Positions 51,424-61,022 of a stretch of 64,000 nucleotides of DNA are shown one piece after another (positions within the stretch are counted from its first letter, which is position 1; every line of letters starts with the position of its first letter). This DNA is from Vibrio sp. LaRot3 (GTDB lineage: Bacteria > Pseudomonadota > Gammaproteobacteria > Enterobacterales > Vibrionaceae): the NCBI RefSeq assembly GCF_027587025.1, contig NZ_JAPPTI010000006.1, positions 1 through 64,000 of the forward strand, given 5' to 3'. The notes below the pieces were generated by a model. The model ran no database searches, was not told the origin of the DNA, and worked only from the letters and a program-made list of their open reading frames with translations. Made by a program: the position numbers and the translations under genes.

Positions 51424-52107
51424 TTATTTCTTTTGCATCTCTTGCCACCAAGATTCGTCTGCAACGATTTGACCTTGCTCATCGAGTGGAGGGTAAGCCA
51501 GACCTTTGCGCTTAGCTACTTTCGCTAATACCGGATGGCCTCGTTCAAATAAAACTCGGTGAATAGATTCTTCTGGAATCGAGCTCTTTTCTTTGTCGTA
51601 CATGCCCGCCGCTTCGCGCTGGCGCTGTGCTTCATACATGATGACAGCACTGGCAACGGAAACGTTCAAGGATTGCACCATGCCAATCATAGGAATGATG
51701 ATGTCTTGATCGGCCAGTTGCTTCGCTTTTTCAGATGCCCCAATCTTTTCGCTACCAAGAATGATGGCAGTTGGCTTGGTGTAATCTATCTCGCGAAAGT
51801 CGACGGCGGTATCCGATAAGTTGGTCACTAAAACCTGCATACCTTGTGCTTTTAGCTCGCCAATCGCTTCTTCAATGGTGTCGTGCGTCTCTACCTCTAC
51901 CCAGTTGCGAGCGCCTGCGGATGTGTGGCCTAGAGTACGCATTTCGTTTGGCCATACAGCGTGAATTTTATGGATGCCGGTCGCATCGGCAGTACGGATA
52001 ACCGCAGAAACGTTGTTAGGCTTATGAACTTCTTCTAAACAAAAAGTCAGGTCGGTTTGGCGCGCTTTCAGTACTTGTTGAATGCGATTGTAACGTTCTA
52101 AATTCAT
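51424..52107 (-). CDS. trmH: tRNA (guanosine-18-2'-O)-methyltransferase TrmH (SpoU)
   Basis: Methylates the 2'-hydroxyl of G18 in the D-loop of tRNAs. The 227-residue SPOUT protein has all three family motifs: motif 1 with its Asn and Arg in NNVSAVIRTADATG, motif 2 (AIILGSEKIGAS) and motif 3 (IPMIGMVQSLNVSVASAV). Third gene of rpoZ–spoT–trmH. Confidence 0.96.
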   Translation of the reverse strand: MNLERYNRIQQVLKARQTDLTFCLEEVHKPNNVSAVIRTADATGIHKIHAVWPNEMRTLGHTSAGARNWVEVETHDTIEEAIGELKAQGMQVLVTNLSDTAVDFREIDYTKPTAIILGSEKIGASEKAKQLADQDIIIPMIGMVQSLNVSVASAVIMYEAQRQREAAGMYDKEKSSIPEESIHRVLFERGHPVLAKVAKRKGLAYPPLDEQGQIVADESWWQEMQKK

Positions 52108-52148
52108 TGGTGTCTTTCTTTAATCTTTGAAGGCTAGCTAAAAAGAAA

Positions 52149-52173
52149 AGCCCTTGAAGCGGGTTCAAGGGCT
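52149..52173 (-). terminator. hairpin between spoT and trmH
   Basis: AGCCCTTGAA/TTCAAGGGCT arms around GCGGG; on the minus strand it is followed by a mixed T-rich tail, so it may be a leaky terminator or RNA-stability element within the operon. Confidence 0.7.
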
Positions 52174-52192
52174 AGTTTTGTTCAGGATTGGC

Positions 52193-54316
52193 TTAGTTCT
52201 TACGACGGCGAACTTTCAAGGTATGCGGCATCGCTTTGATGCGGCGCATGATGCCAGCTAAATGAACGCGATCTTTGGTTGTGAGTAGCACAGTCACTGT
52301 GTACAAACGACCATCGCGCTCTTCTGTCGATAGGCCATGAATATTCGAGCCGGTCTTAGAAATCACGTTAGTCAGTTCAGCCAGAGCACCTTGACGGTTT
52401 TGGACATCGACTTTCAGCTCGGTGCTGAAATCTTGTTCGTAATCGTCTGACCATTCGACCGCCATGTATTTATCAGGTTCTTTCTGATAACCACGCACGT
52501 TCGGGCAGGTTTCACGGTGAACCACTAGGCCACGACCCGGAGAGACGTGAGCGATGATGTGATCATCCGGAATTGGGTGACAACAGTTAGCAAAGGTCAG
52601 CAAAATACCTTCCGCACCACGGATAGGTAGCTTCTTCTTCGGCTTGTCTGATTCTGCTTCCGTCACTTCTGTCAGTTCGTCTGCATCACCTAATAGACGG
52701 CGTGCGATGACGATACTCATTAGCTCGCCAAGGCCAATATCCGCTAACAGATCTTCAACCGTTGCGATCTTTAGTTCGCTCAGCACGTAGTCGACATTTT
52801 CTTGGTTGATGTCACCAAGGTTCTGATCGCCCAGTGCGTGGTTGAGCAGGCGGCGGCCAAGGGTAATCGACTCTTCACGGCGCATGGTTTTCAGTACTTG
52901 ACGAATCTTAGTACGTGCGCGAGAAGTCACCACATAGTTTAGCCATGCTGCATTTGGTCGAGCGCCGGGTGCAGAGATAATCTCGATGGTTTGACCGTTT
53001 TTCAGCGCCTTACTTAATGGGTAAGGGTTACGATCAACACGAGCACCAACACAGGTGTTACCAACGTCAGTATGAACGGCGTAAGCGAAGTCTACCGCAG
53101 TAGCGCCCACTGGCAGTTCAACGATACGACCTTTTGGCGTGAAGACGTAAATCTCATCTGGGAACAGATCGGATTTTACGTTTTCAATGAATTCAAACGA
53201 GTTACCGGCACTTTGTTGTAGCTCTAGCAGGCTTTGCATCCAACGCTGAGCTTTTACTTGTGCGGTAGTACCTGTGCGCTCGCCATTGCCTTTGTAAGAC
53301 CAATGCGCAGCCACACCTTTGTCCGCCATTTGATCCATATCTTCTGTACGGATCTGGACTTCAACAGGTACGCCGTGAGGGCCAACCATAGAAGTGTGAA
53401 TAGATTGGTAGCCGTTGGCTTTTGGTACCGCAATGTAGTCTTTTACTCGGCCCGGACGTGGCTTATACAAGCTGTGAACTTGGCCAAGTACGCGATAACA
53501 GGTATCTGGTTCTTCAACGATGACACGGAATGCGTAGATATCCATGATGGTGTGGAAGCGCTGTTCCTTGGTTTTCATCTTGTTGTAGATAGAAAACAGG
53601 TTCTTTTCGCGTCCGACCACACGAGCCTTTAAGCCAACTTCTTCTAAGCGGCCTTCAATCTCGCTATGAATGCGCTGGATCATCTCTTTACGATTACCAC
53701 GTGCAGCACGTACTACTTCTTTTAGTACGCGATAGCGGTTTGGATATAAGGCTTCAAAACCTAGCTCTTCGAGCTCTGTTTTGATGTTGTGGATACCAAG
53801 GCGGTGTGCCAAAGGAGAGTAAATTTCTAGGGTTTCACGGGCAATGCGACGTTTTTTGTCTGGGCGAAGTGCGCCTAGCGTTCGCATGTTGTGAGTTCGG
53901 TCAGCCAGCTTGATCAGGATAACGCGGATGTCTTGCACCATGGCAAGGACCATCTTACGAAAGTTCTCTGCTTGAGCTTCTTTGCGATCACGAAATTTAA
54001 GCTTATCCAGCTTAGATACACCATCCACCAATTCAGCCACGGTTGTGCCAAATTGTTCTTCGAGTTCTTCTTTAGTGACTTCAGTGTCTTCAATCACGTC
54101 GTGAAGAAGGGCTGCTTGCAAGGTCTCTATATCAAGGCGCATTTCAGCCAAGATACGAGCAACAGCTACAGGGTGGATAATATAAGGTTCACCGCTTGAG
54201 CGGGTTTGCCCTTCATGGGCATCTTTCGCTACCACAAAAGATTGACGCAGAGCCTCAATTTGAGGCTCTGGGAGGTATTCTTGGGCAACGTCTTTTAGGC
54301 TATCGAATAGATACAA
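52193..54316 (-). CDS. spoT: bifunctional (p)ppGpp synthetase/hydrolase SpoT
   Basis: Sets the level of the alarmone ppGpp. The 707 residues show the HD hydrolase domain (HDVIEDTEV, HNMRTLGALRPDKRRR-like region), the synthetase domain (about 200-370, RPGRVKDYIAVPKANGYQSI), a TGS domain (about 390-450) and a C-terminal ACT domain. The start codon is TTG at 54316: the protein then begins MYLFDSLKD, like E. coli SpoT (MYLFESLNQ). The ribosome site is poor. It follows rpoZ by 39 bases, the standard arrangement. Confidence 0.96.
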   Translation of the reverse strand: MYLFDSLKDVAQEYLPEPQIEALRQSFVVAKDAHEGQTRSSGEPYIIHPVAVARILAEMRLDIETLQAALLHDVIEDTEVTKEELEEQFGTTVAELVDGVSKLDKLKFRDRKEAQAENFRKMVLAMVQDIRVILIKLADRTHNMRTLGALRPDKKRRIARETLEIYSPLAHRLGIHNIKTELEELGFEALYPNRYRVLKEVVRAARGNRKEMIQRIHSEIEGRLEEVGLKARVVGREKNLFSIYNKMKTKEQRFHTIMDIYAFRVIVEEPDTCYRVLGQVHSLYKPRPGRVKDYIAVPKANGYQSIHTSMVGPHGVPVEVQIRTEDMDQMADKGVAAHWSYKGNGERTGTTAQVKAQRWMQSLLELQQSAGNSFEFIENVKSDLFPDEIYVFTPKGRIVELPVGATAVDFAYAVHTDVGNTCVGARVDRNPYPLSKALKNGQTIEIISAPGARPNAAWLNYVVTSRARTKIRQVLKTMRREESITLGRRLLNHALGDQNLGDINQENVDYVLSELKIATVEDLLADIGLGELMSIVIARRLLGDADELTEVTEAESDKPKKKLPIRGAEGILLTFANCCHPIPDDHIIAHVSPGRGLVVHRETCPNVRGYQKEPDKYMAVEWSDDYEQDFSTELKVDVQNRQGALAELTNVISKTGSNIHGLSTEERDGRLYTVTVLLTTKDRVHLAGIMRRIKAMPHTLKVRRRKN

Positions 54317-54355
54317 ACTTTAGGCCCGAAAAAGATTGTTGTGGAGAAGATCAGA

Positions 54356-54628
54356 TTAGCGAGTGTGAGCGATGCTGCTTACTGCTGCTAGCTCTGCTGC
54401 TTCTTGCTCTTGTTGCTCTTGACGCTCACGTGCATCAAGGATCTCTTTAGTGATCAAACCTTCTTCGATTTCGCGTAGAGCGATAACCGTTGGTTTATCG
54501 TTCTCTTCTGGCACAAGTGAATCTTTACCGCCAGATTGCATTTGACGTGCGCGGCGAGCCGCAATCAGTACTAGGTCGAAACGGTTGCCAACTTTTTCAA
54601 CAGCGTCTTGAACAGTTACGCGTGCCAT
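54356..54628 (-). CDS. rpoZ: RNA polymerase omega subunit
   Basis: Small subunit that helps beta-prime fold and is part of a ppGpp-binding site. The 90 residues start [20 protein letters not shown], typical of omega. GGAG lies ahead of the ATG. First gene of rpoZ–spoT–trmH; omega and SpoT are functionally linked through ppGpp. Confidence 0.97.
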   Translation of the reverse strand: MARVTVQDAVEKVGNRFDLVLIAARRARQMQSGGKDSLVPEENDKPTVIALREIEEGLITKEILDARERQEQQEQEAAELAAVSSIAHTR

Positions 54629-54746
54629 GAGGACTCCAAATTAGTTAACTAAAATTTTGAATGACGAGAAATTATACAGGCTTCGGCCACTATATACTAG
54701 CGGCGAACTGCACTCATCGGTGTAATGGTGAAATTCAGGTTAGACC

Positions 54747-55693
<947 letters not shown>

Positions 55694-55696
55694 ACG

Positions 55697-55763
55697 TGCT
55701 GTATATGTCTAGAGTTATGGTCTAGTCGTTTCTACCATCAAGCCTATCTTGATGACTACAGTA
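55697..55763 (+). promoter_or_regulatory. purine riboswitch aptamer (predicted guanine/hypoxanthine class)
   Basis: A three-way junction with P1 (55697-55703 with 55757-55763, one G·U), P2 (CTAGA/TCTAG, 55709-55713 with 55721-55725), loop L2 GTTATGG close to the family's GATATGG, junction J2/3 with the invariant GTTTCTACC core (55728-55736), P3 (CATCAAG/CTTGATG, 55736-55742 with 55748-55754) and J3/1 ACT. The base that pairs with the ligand (position 74 in the B. subtilis xpt numbering) is C at 55756, the guanine-type choice. J1/2 differs from consensus, but G at 55707 and C at 55727 replace the usual U25-A45 pair together. It ends 79 bases before the permease start. Confidence 0.75.
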
Positions 55764-55842
55764 ACTTCTTGCTAAGAGCCTTTCTCTTTGTCTGTCTGCA
55801 CGTGTATCCGTCAACCACCTATCAAGTTGTAAAGGTTACATT

Positions 55843-57213
55843 GTGAGTCTCGAATCAACCCTTAAAGCTCAGAAATCTTCTGGCGTTCTAGAGTCGGTCT
55901 TTAAGATCTCAGAACGAAAAACCACCGTCAGTACTGAATTGTATGCTGGCTTTATTACCTTCCTAGCCATGACTTACATTTTGGCCGTTAACCCAGCAAT
56001 CTTGGGTGGCATTCCGGGCATGGACAAGGGCGCCGTGTTTACCGCGACGGCGATTTCTGCGGCGATTGCGACGCTGATTATGGGGATTTGGGGTAATTAC
56101 CCAGTGATGCTTGCTCCGGGCATGAGCATGAACGGCTTCTTTAAAGGCATGCTGCTAAGTGGCTCGGTGGCTTTAGTATGGCACGAAGCACTTTTTGGTA
56201 TCTTCCTTTCTGGTGTGCTGTATCTGATTCTCTCAATGACCAACATTCGTAAAGCGATGATCGAGTCGATTCCGGAAGATTTGAAATTAGCGATTACTGT
56301 TTCACTCGGTTTGTTTATCGCCTTTTTGGGTTTGAAGAACGCGGGCATCATCGTTTCTAACCCAATTATTTTGGTCAGTATGGGTAACATTGCTGATCCG
56401 AAGGTGATTATTGCTTACATCAGTATCTTTGTTGCGCTTGGCTGTATGGTTCGTGATATTAAGCTGGCGACGTTCATCTCTTTTGTTTCTGCGATTGTGC
56501 TGACTGTCCTAGCGGATATGTTCTTGGGCACAAACAATGCGCCGATTCCAGACCAGTTTATTTCAGCGCCGCCAAGCATGGCTGGCAGCTTTGGTGCCGT
56601 GTTTGATTTATCAGGTATTACGGCTGATAAGATGTTTGACTTACTGTTTATTGTTGTCATCTTCTTAATCGTCGATTTCTTTGATGGTTTAAGCACGATT
56701 GTCGGTGTTGGTCGTGATGCGGGCATCATTGATAAAGATGGCAAAGTGCCAAACGCGCGTTCTGCCCTAGTTGCTGATGCGGGCGGTACAGTGATTGGCT
56801 CTGTATTAGGTACCACTTCTATTACTGCTTTCTCTGAGTCGGGCATTGCTTCTTCACAAGGCGCGAAGACAGGCTTGGCAGCGGTAGTGGTTGCGGGTCT
56901 ATTCCTTGTTTCTCTATTCTTGTATCCACTGTTCTCAATCTTCTCTGCGGCAATGGTTGCCCCTGCGATGGTGGTGGTTGGTATCTACATGATTGGCCGT
57001 CTTGGTCAGATTCAGTGGGAGCAAAAAGAGTCTCGCATTGCAGCCTTCTTCACCATTATGTTCACGGTACTGAGTTTCTCGCCAGCGAACGGTATGGCAA
57101 TGGGCTTTATTAGCTACAGCTTCTCTATGGTTGTTGCAGGCAAGGGTAAAGAAGTACACCCAGTGATATACGCGCTGTCTGCAATCTTTATGACCTATTT
57201 AGTTTTGCTATAA
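55843..57213 (+). CDS. NCS2 family purine permease (AzgA type)
   Basis: Proton-coupled uptake of a purine base. The 456 residues fit the AzgA-like branch of NCS2 that includes E. coli AdeP/AdeQ and GhxP/GhxQ: MTYILAVNPAIL, the APGMSMNGFF segment, DFFDGLSTIVGVG and GTTSITAFSESG. About 12-14 membrane segments. GTG start at 55843 with AAAGG seven bases ahead; this ribosome site can pair with the riboswitch region. Motifs alone do not separate adenine from guanine transporters; the riboswitch suggests guanine or hypoxanthine. Confidence 0.94.
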   Translation: MSLESTLKAQKSSGVLESVFKISERKTTVSTELYAGFITFLAMTYILAVNPAILGGIPGMDKGAVFTATAISAAIATLIMGIWGNYPVMLAPGMSMNGFFKGMLLSGSVALVWHEALFGIFLSGVLYLILSMTNIRKAMIESIPEDLKLAITVSLGLFIAFLGLKNAGIIVSNPIILVSMGNIADPKVIIAYISIFVALGCMVRDIKLATFISFVSAIVLTVLADMFLGTNNAPIPDQFISAPPSMAGSFGAVFDLSGITADKMFDLLFIVVIFLIVDFFDGLSTIVGVGRDAGIIDKDGKVPNARSALVADAGGTVIGSVLGTTSITAFSESGIASSQGAKTGLAAVVVAGLFLVSLFLYPLFSIFSAAMVAPAMVVVGIYMIGRLGQIQWEQKESRIAAFFTIMFTVLSFSPANGMAMGFISYSFSMVVAGKGKEVHPVIYALSAIFMTYLVLL

Positions 57214-57239
57214 AGAGATTAAGGTTTGCTCGATACAAA

Positions 57240-57266
57240 AAATCCCGCTTCAAGCGGGATTTTTTA
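57240..57266 (+). terminator. terminator of the NCS2 permease gene
   Basis: AAATCCCGCTT/AAGCGGGATTT stem with a C at its centre (57251) and a six-base T run, 27 bases past the stop. Confidence 0.9.
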
Positions 57267-57366
57267 TGACCGAATAGCGATTATTCAATGTGGGCTGCTC
57301 ACGAGAACATGCTGCTTCCAGAACGTATTGGTGTTGATTATTAAGTTGCCCTAAAGAATCAGCCAT
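57250..57366 (-). pseudogene. possible degenerate small coding relic
   Basis: The minus strand has an open frame of 38 codons from ATG 57366 to a stop inside the permease terminator. The frame stays open, in coding-like sequence, about 20 codons further upstream without a start codon, to a TAG. It ends in a terminator that belongs to another gene, so it looks like a truncated copy of something. I do not recognise it for certain. Confidence 0.3.
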
Positions 57367-57567
57367 GCCAATGAACGCACGCCACTTAAATACTAGCTTA
57401 AAGAAACTATGATAGTGATCCTAGTAACCAAAGATTCACCAAGAGGATTGCTCGCTAGCAATCCCCTTTCGTTAAGTAACCAAAGTAACCACAAAACATC
57501 TGTGATCGTGTGATATCAGCAATTCTTTCACTCTGCAAGCACTCAAAAAATGTGAAAGATAGGAAGG
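57367..57567. other. gene-poor region with short repeats and a hairpin
   Basis: Contains AGTAACCAAAG twice (57423-57433 and 57476-57486) and the hairpin GGATTGCTCGCTAGCAATCC (57445-57464). No gene seen. Confidence 0.4.
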
Positions 57568-58827
57568 TTACCGTCTGCTTTCACTGAGGTGAATACTCTG
57601 AATAATTGTTTCCTGGTTCTTAACGTATACTTGTTCACGGGTGTCTCTATATCCATTCTGAGTAGCCACTATTTTATAGTAACCAGAAGGTAAAAGCATG
57701 CCGGGTTTGTATGATATGCTGTGTCTTTTGCCATCTTTACCGAAATAAAGTTTTACTCTTCTACTACTGTAATAATTGGTGTAAGGAGTGATATCAAGAA
57801 AAAGAGAGCCACGGTTTTCCGGAAGAGCCGTTTGGTTTTTGAATACCTTATATTCATTTGTTGATTGGAATTCCTTAAACATTTCATAACTTAAATATCC
57901 ACTATAAACATTAAGGACTTCAAAGTATTCCTGTTTTTTAATGAACTTATTTTTTATATCCACATAGACATTTTTTAAAGCTTTTGAATAATTATTACCA
58001 GTACCATCAAATAGTGCGCGCTCAGCGTAATAACTGTTGTATTCTTCAGACCACAAAGGAATTGAAGAAGGTCTGCTATTTCTATAATCAAAAAGCCTAA
58101 CTTGCTCTATTAGATTACCAACTCCAAGTTCGTTTAACTTTGATGTGTGACCTGTGTGTAATATGTATGCTGAAAGAATAAAAACCGGTAGAACGGGGCT
58201 GTATAAGGCTCTTAGTTTTTTAATTCTTAAATGGGTAAAGATAGCAGTTATACAAAGGGATAGAGGTGCTACGAATGATACAAAAACAAAGAATGTTAGC
58301 GGTAACGCTAAAATACCAATTGTAAAGGCGTTAATTGGGTCAATTTCAAACGCATCTAAAACCCATAGGCAGTAAGTTAATGGGAAAGATAAAATAAAAC
58401 CAACTACATAATGCCAAGAGTATCCTTTGACGCCAAAAGAAAGACCTGTATCAGCACTTTGGAGGTCCTTTTTATATAAAGATGCAATAAACCCAGCAAT
58501 AAATATTGGTGATAGCATTAGATAAGGAGTTTCAAATATAATAAATTGTGAGATATCTATTACTTTACCGCCAAAAAAGAAACTAAATACTATGAATGCC
58601 AAAGCCAGAAATCCAGGAAGACCTGTTCCGTATCTAGTTTCTCTTCGTTTATCAACAACGCTACCAAGTTGATCATGTGTTGTTATTTCAACTTCCGATT
58701 TTATTTCCAAATCTTCCTCTGTAAACCGATTGAAGAATGAAAAGAAACCACTTACTGAGCGTAGTAAAAACATAACTCCTGCGATAAGAGGAACCGTAGA
58801 TAAAGCTTTTATTCGATTCGGTTTCAT
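57568..58827 (-). CDS. unknown A+T-rich membrane protein with PEGA-like tail
   Basis: A 419-residue protein I cannot name. The N-terminal half has about six hydrophobic segments (roughly 8-28, 68-88, 95-115, 138-158, 168-205 and 213-230). A polar middle rich in Y, N and S follows (about 235-340). The last 75 residues look like a PEGA-type beta-sandwich repeat (RRVKLYFGKDGKRHSIS, then LPSGYYKIVATQNGYRDT). GGGA lies ahead of the ATG. It is clearly A+T-richer than its neighbours, uses different codons, stands alone between gene-poor flanks and interrupts otherwise conserved chromosome order, all signs of acquisition. Confidence 0.75.
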   Translation of the reverse strand: MKPNRIKALSTVPLIAGVMFLLRSVSGFFSFFNRFTEEDLEIKSEVEITTHDQLGSVVDKRRETRYGTGLPGFLALAFIVFSFFFGGKVIDISQFIIFETPYLMLSPIFIAGFIASLYKKDLQSADTGLSFGVKGYSWHYVVGFILSFPLTYCLWVLDAFEIDPINAFTIGILALPLTFFVFVSFVAPLSLCITAIFTHLRIKKLRALYSPVLPVFILSAYILHTGHTSKLNELGVGNLIEQVRLFDYRNSRPSSIPLWSEEYNSYYAERALFDGTGNNYSKALKNVYVDIKNKFIKKQEYFEVLNVYSGYLSYEMFKEFQSTNEYKVFKNQTALPENRGSLFLDITPYTNYYSSRRVKLYFGKDGKRHSISYKPGMLLPSGYYKIVATQNGYRDTREQVYVKNQETIIQSIHLSESRR

Positions 58828-59167
58828 ACTTATATCCCTAATTAATCAAATTTAATTTCCTGTGCGAAAACCATAATTTACACTACACTCGTCACTAATT
58901 CAGCTATGAATTCAACTCAAGAGTTTAATGCGTGTTTCTCACGCATTATTTAATAGTCTATCTCCGGATGGGTCTTGATGATTATTGCTAAGGAACACCG
59001 TTATAGCAGTCCTTCGCTTCCATTTCTTTTCTGAACGTTTGAGTAAAATGCGGGAGCGTGCTCGAAATAAAAAGGACTATGATATCAATCTGATAGTGTT
59101 GGATTGTGCCATCAATGTTCACGATTCTAGATGAAACAAAGTGGAATAAGTATAAATAACAAGCAAT
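58828..59167. other. gene-poor region right of the unknown membrane gene
   Basis: No complete gene. The plus strand has a 50-codon open run (58982-59134) with coding-like composition but no good start (only ATG 59048) or ribosome site; it may be the remnant of a lost gene or chance. Confidence 0.3.
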
Positions 59168-59193
59168 AAAAAACCCATGTTAGACATGGGTTT
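59168..59193 (-). terminator. terminator of yicC
   Basis: AAACCCATG/CATGGGTTT stem around TTAGA with a T run on the minus strand. Confidence 0.88.
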
Positions 59194-59231
59194 AGAGTTG
59201 ATGGAGAGTTTCCCTGAAACAGGGTGAAACA

Positions 59232-60098
59232 TCATTCAATGTTCTGAATTTGTTCGCGCATCTGCTCGATAAGCACTTTTAGCTCGACGCCAGAAGCGGT
59301 GATGTCGGTGCTGATAGATTTAGACGCTAGAGTGTTCGACTCACGGTTGAACTCTTGCATCATGAAATCGAGACGACGACCAACAGCGCCACCTTTTTTC
59401 AGGATGTTGGTTGCTTCTTTCACGTGAGAGTCTAGACGGTCTAACTCTTCGGCTACATCTGATTTCTGTGCAAGTAAGATAAGCTCTTGTTCAACACGTG
59501 AAGCATCTAGTTCGATTTTCGCTTCTTCAAACTTACCTAGTAGACGTTCGCGTTGCCACGTTAAGATTTCTGGCATACGAGCGCGTACTTTTACCACTTC
59601 TTCAGTAATCGCTGTTAGGCGCTGCTCAATCAGCGCTTTCATGTTGTCGCCTTCGCGGCCACGCGCTTCGATGAATTCGCTTAGCGCTGCATCAAAACCT
59701 GCCAGAAGGTCTTTGTTGATTGCATCCATATCTTGTTCTGGTGTTTCCATCACACCAGGCCATTGCATGATTTGGAATGGGTTAATGCGATTTTCGTCGC
59801 CAGTTAACGTCATGACTTGTTTAGCGGCATTGATTACTTGGTTTGCTAAGGTTTCATTTATTGAAAGGTCACCTTGAGCAGCAGGGTTGGCTTCAAAGCG
59901 TAAGTTACATTCTACTTTGCCGCGTGCTAGACGCTTGCGAAAACGCTCGCGTAGCACTGGTTCTAAGCCACGGAATTGCTCTGGCATGCGGAAGTAAGTT
60001 TCTAAGTAACGTTGGTTAACGCTGCGAATTTCCCATACGGCAGTGCCCCAATCAGCTTTGATCTCTTTACGAGCGTATGCCGTCATACTATAAATCAT
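59232..60098 (-). CDS. yicC: YicC family endoribonuclease
   Basis: YicC-type proteins are RNases that affect stability of some small RNAs and mRNAs. The 288 residues span the YicC N-terminal domain (MIYSMTAYARKEIKADWG, IRSVNQRYLETYFRMPE) and the C-terminal DUF1732 domain (GGAVGRRLDFMMQEFNREINTL-like segment with ESNTLASKS). The ATG at 60098 has AGGAAAA ahead; the frame is open further up to 60191 without homology. It is divergent from rph, the common arrangement. Confidence 0.93.
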   Translation of the reverse strand: MIYSMTAYARKEIKADWGTAVWEIRSVNQRYLETYFRMPEQFRGLEPVLRERFRKRLARGKVECNLRFEANPAAQGDLSINETLANQVINAAKQVMTLTGDENRINPFQIMQWPGVMETPEQDMDAINKDLLAGFDAALSEFIEARGREGDNMKALIEQRLTAITEEVVKVRARMPEILTWQRERLLGKFEEAKIELDASRVEQELILLAQKSDVAEELDRLDSHVKEATNILKKGGAVGRRLDFMMQEFNRESNTLASKSISTDITASGVELKVLIEQMREQIQNIE

Positions 60099-60270
60099 CG
60101 AATTTTCCTGTCTTTTAACTTTGCTGAAAATTAACCCGCAGATAGTAGCATAGTTCAGCTTTGATTTTTCAGCCGTTGAGATCAAATACACGACTCGCTA
60201 CTGATGGAGTTTTCCGCTATAATCCTGCTCCAACCAAAAACGTCTCCCCTTCTATATAAGGTATGTGCCC

Positions 60271-60987
60271 ATGCGTCCAAACGATCGCAAGGCGGATCAA
60301 GTTCGCCCAATCAAAATTACTCGTCAATACACAGCATATGCTGAAGGTTCTGTATTGGTTGAGTTCGGTAATACCAAGGTGTTGTGTAACGCAACAGTAG
60401 AAGAGAATGTGCCTCGCTGGCTTAAAGGTCAGGGCAAAGGCTGGGTGACGGCTGAATACGGCATGCTGCCACGTGCAACCCATTCGCGTACTCGTCGTGA
60501 AGCGGCAAGTGGTAAGCAAGGCGGCCGTACGATGGAAATTCAACGCCTGATCGCTCGTAGTCTGCGTGCTGTCGTGGATTTAAAAGCGATGGGTGAGTTT
60601 ATGATTACGGTTGACTGTGACGTAATCCAAGCCGATGGCGGTACGCGTACTGCCTCTATTTCTGGTGCGAGTGTAGCGATGGCGGATGCATTCCAACATC
60701 TCATCGATAACGGCAAGCTTAAGAGCAACCCAATGAAAGGCCATGTAGCGGCAGTGTCAGTGGGTATTCTAGGTGAAGATGTGCTGTGTGACCTTGAGTA
60801 TGTAGAAGACTCCGCAGCAGACACCGACATGAACGTTGTCATGACAGAAGATGGCCGAATGATTGAGGTGCAAGGCACTGCAGAAGGCGAACCGTTTAGC
60901 CATGCAGAATTGCTGAAGCTGCTTGAGTCGGCAAATAAAGGCATTGCAGAAATTGTCGCGGCGCAGAAAGCGGCATTAGAAAGTTGA
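60271..60987 (+). CDS. rph: ribonuclease PH
   Basis: Phosphate-dependent 3'-to-5' exonuclease that trims tRNA precursors. The 238 residues are the intact family length (many E. coli K-12 strains carry a frameshift here): [45 protein letters not shown] and the [12 protein letters not shown] core. I use ATG 60271, with AAGG ahead, not the GTG two codons earlier. An attenuator-like terminator begins five bases after its stop. Confidence 0.96.
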   Translation: MRPNDRKADQVRPIKITRQYTAYAEGSVLVEFGNTKVLCNATVEENVPRWLKGQGKGWVTAEYGMLPRATHSRTRREAASGKQGGRTMEIQRLIARSLRAVVDLKAMGEFMITVDCDVIQADGGTRTASISGASVAMADAFQHLIDNGKLKSNPMKGHVAAVSVGILGEDVLCDLEYVEDSAADTDMNVVMTEDGRMIEVQGTAEGEPFSHAELLKLLESANKGIAEIVAAQKAALES

Positions 60988-60992
60988 TTTTG

Positions 60993-61022
60993 ATAGCTCC
61001 CAATTGGGGGCTATTTTTTTAT
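60993..61022 (+). terminator. terminator/attenuator between rph and pyrE
   Basis: ATAGCTCCC/GGGGGCTAT stem (one G·U pair) around AATT, followed by TTTTTTTATTTT. It starts five bases after the rph stop and 157 bases before pyrE, the layout of the enteric pyrE attenuator. Confidence 0.85.

Noticed and set aside
55923-56846. Long minus-strand open frames inside the NCS2 gene (and similar ones in the FIST, eps, tex and rph genes)
   Set aside because: They mirror the codon pattern of the real genes, lack ribosome sites and encode nothing recognisable.
57445-57464. Hairpin as an integron attC site
   Set aside because: No attC core sites or Vibrio repeat consensus around it, and no cassette array.
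60265-60270. GTG start for rph two codons upstream
   Set aside because: The family begins MRPNDRK-like, and the spacing to AAGG favours the ATG at 60271.
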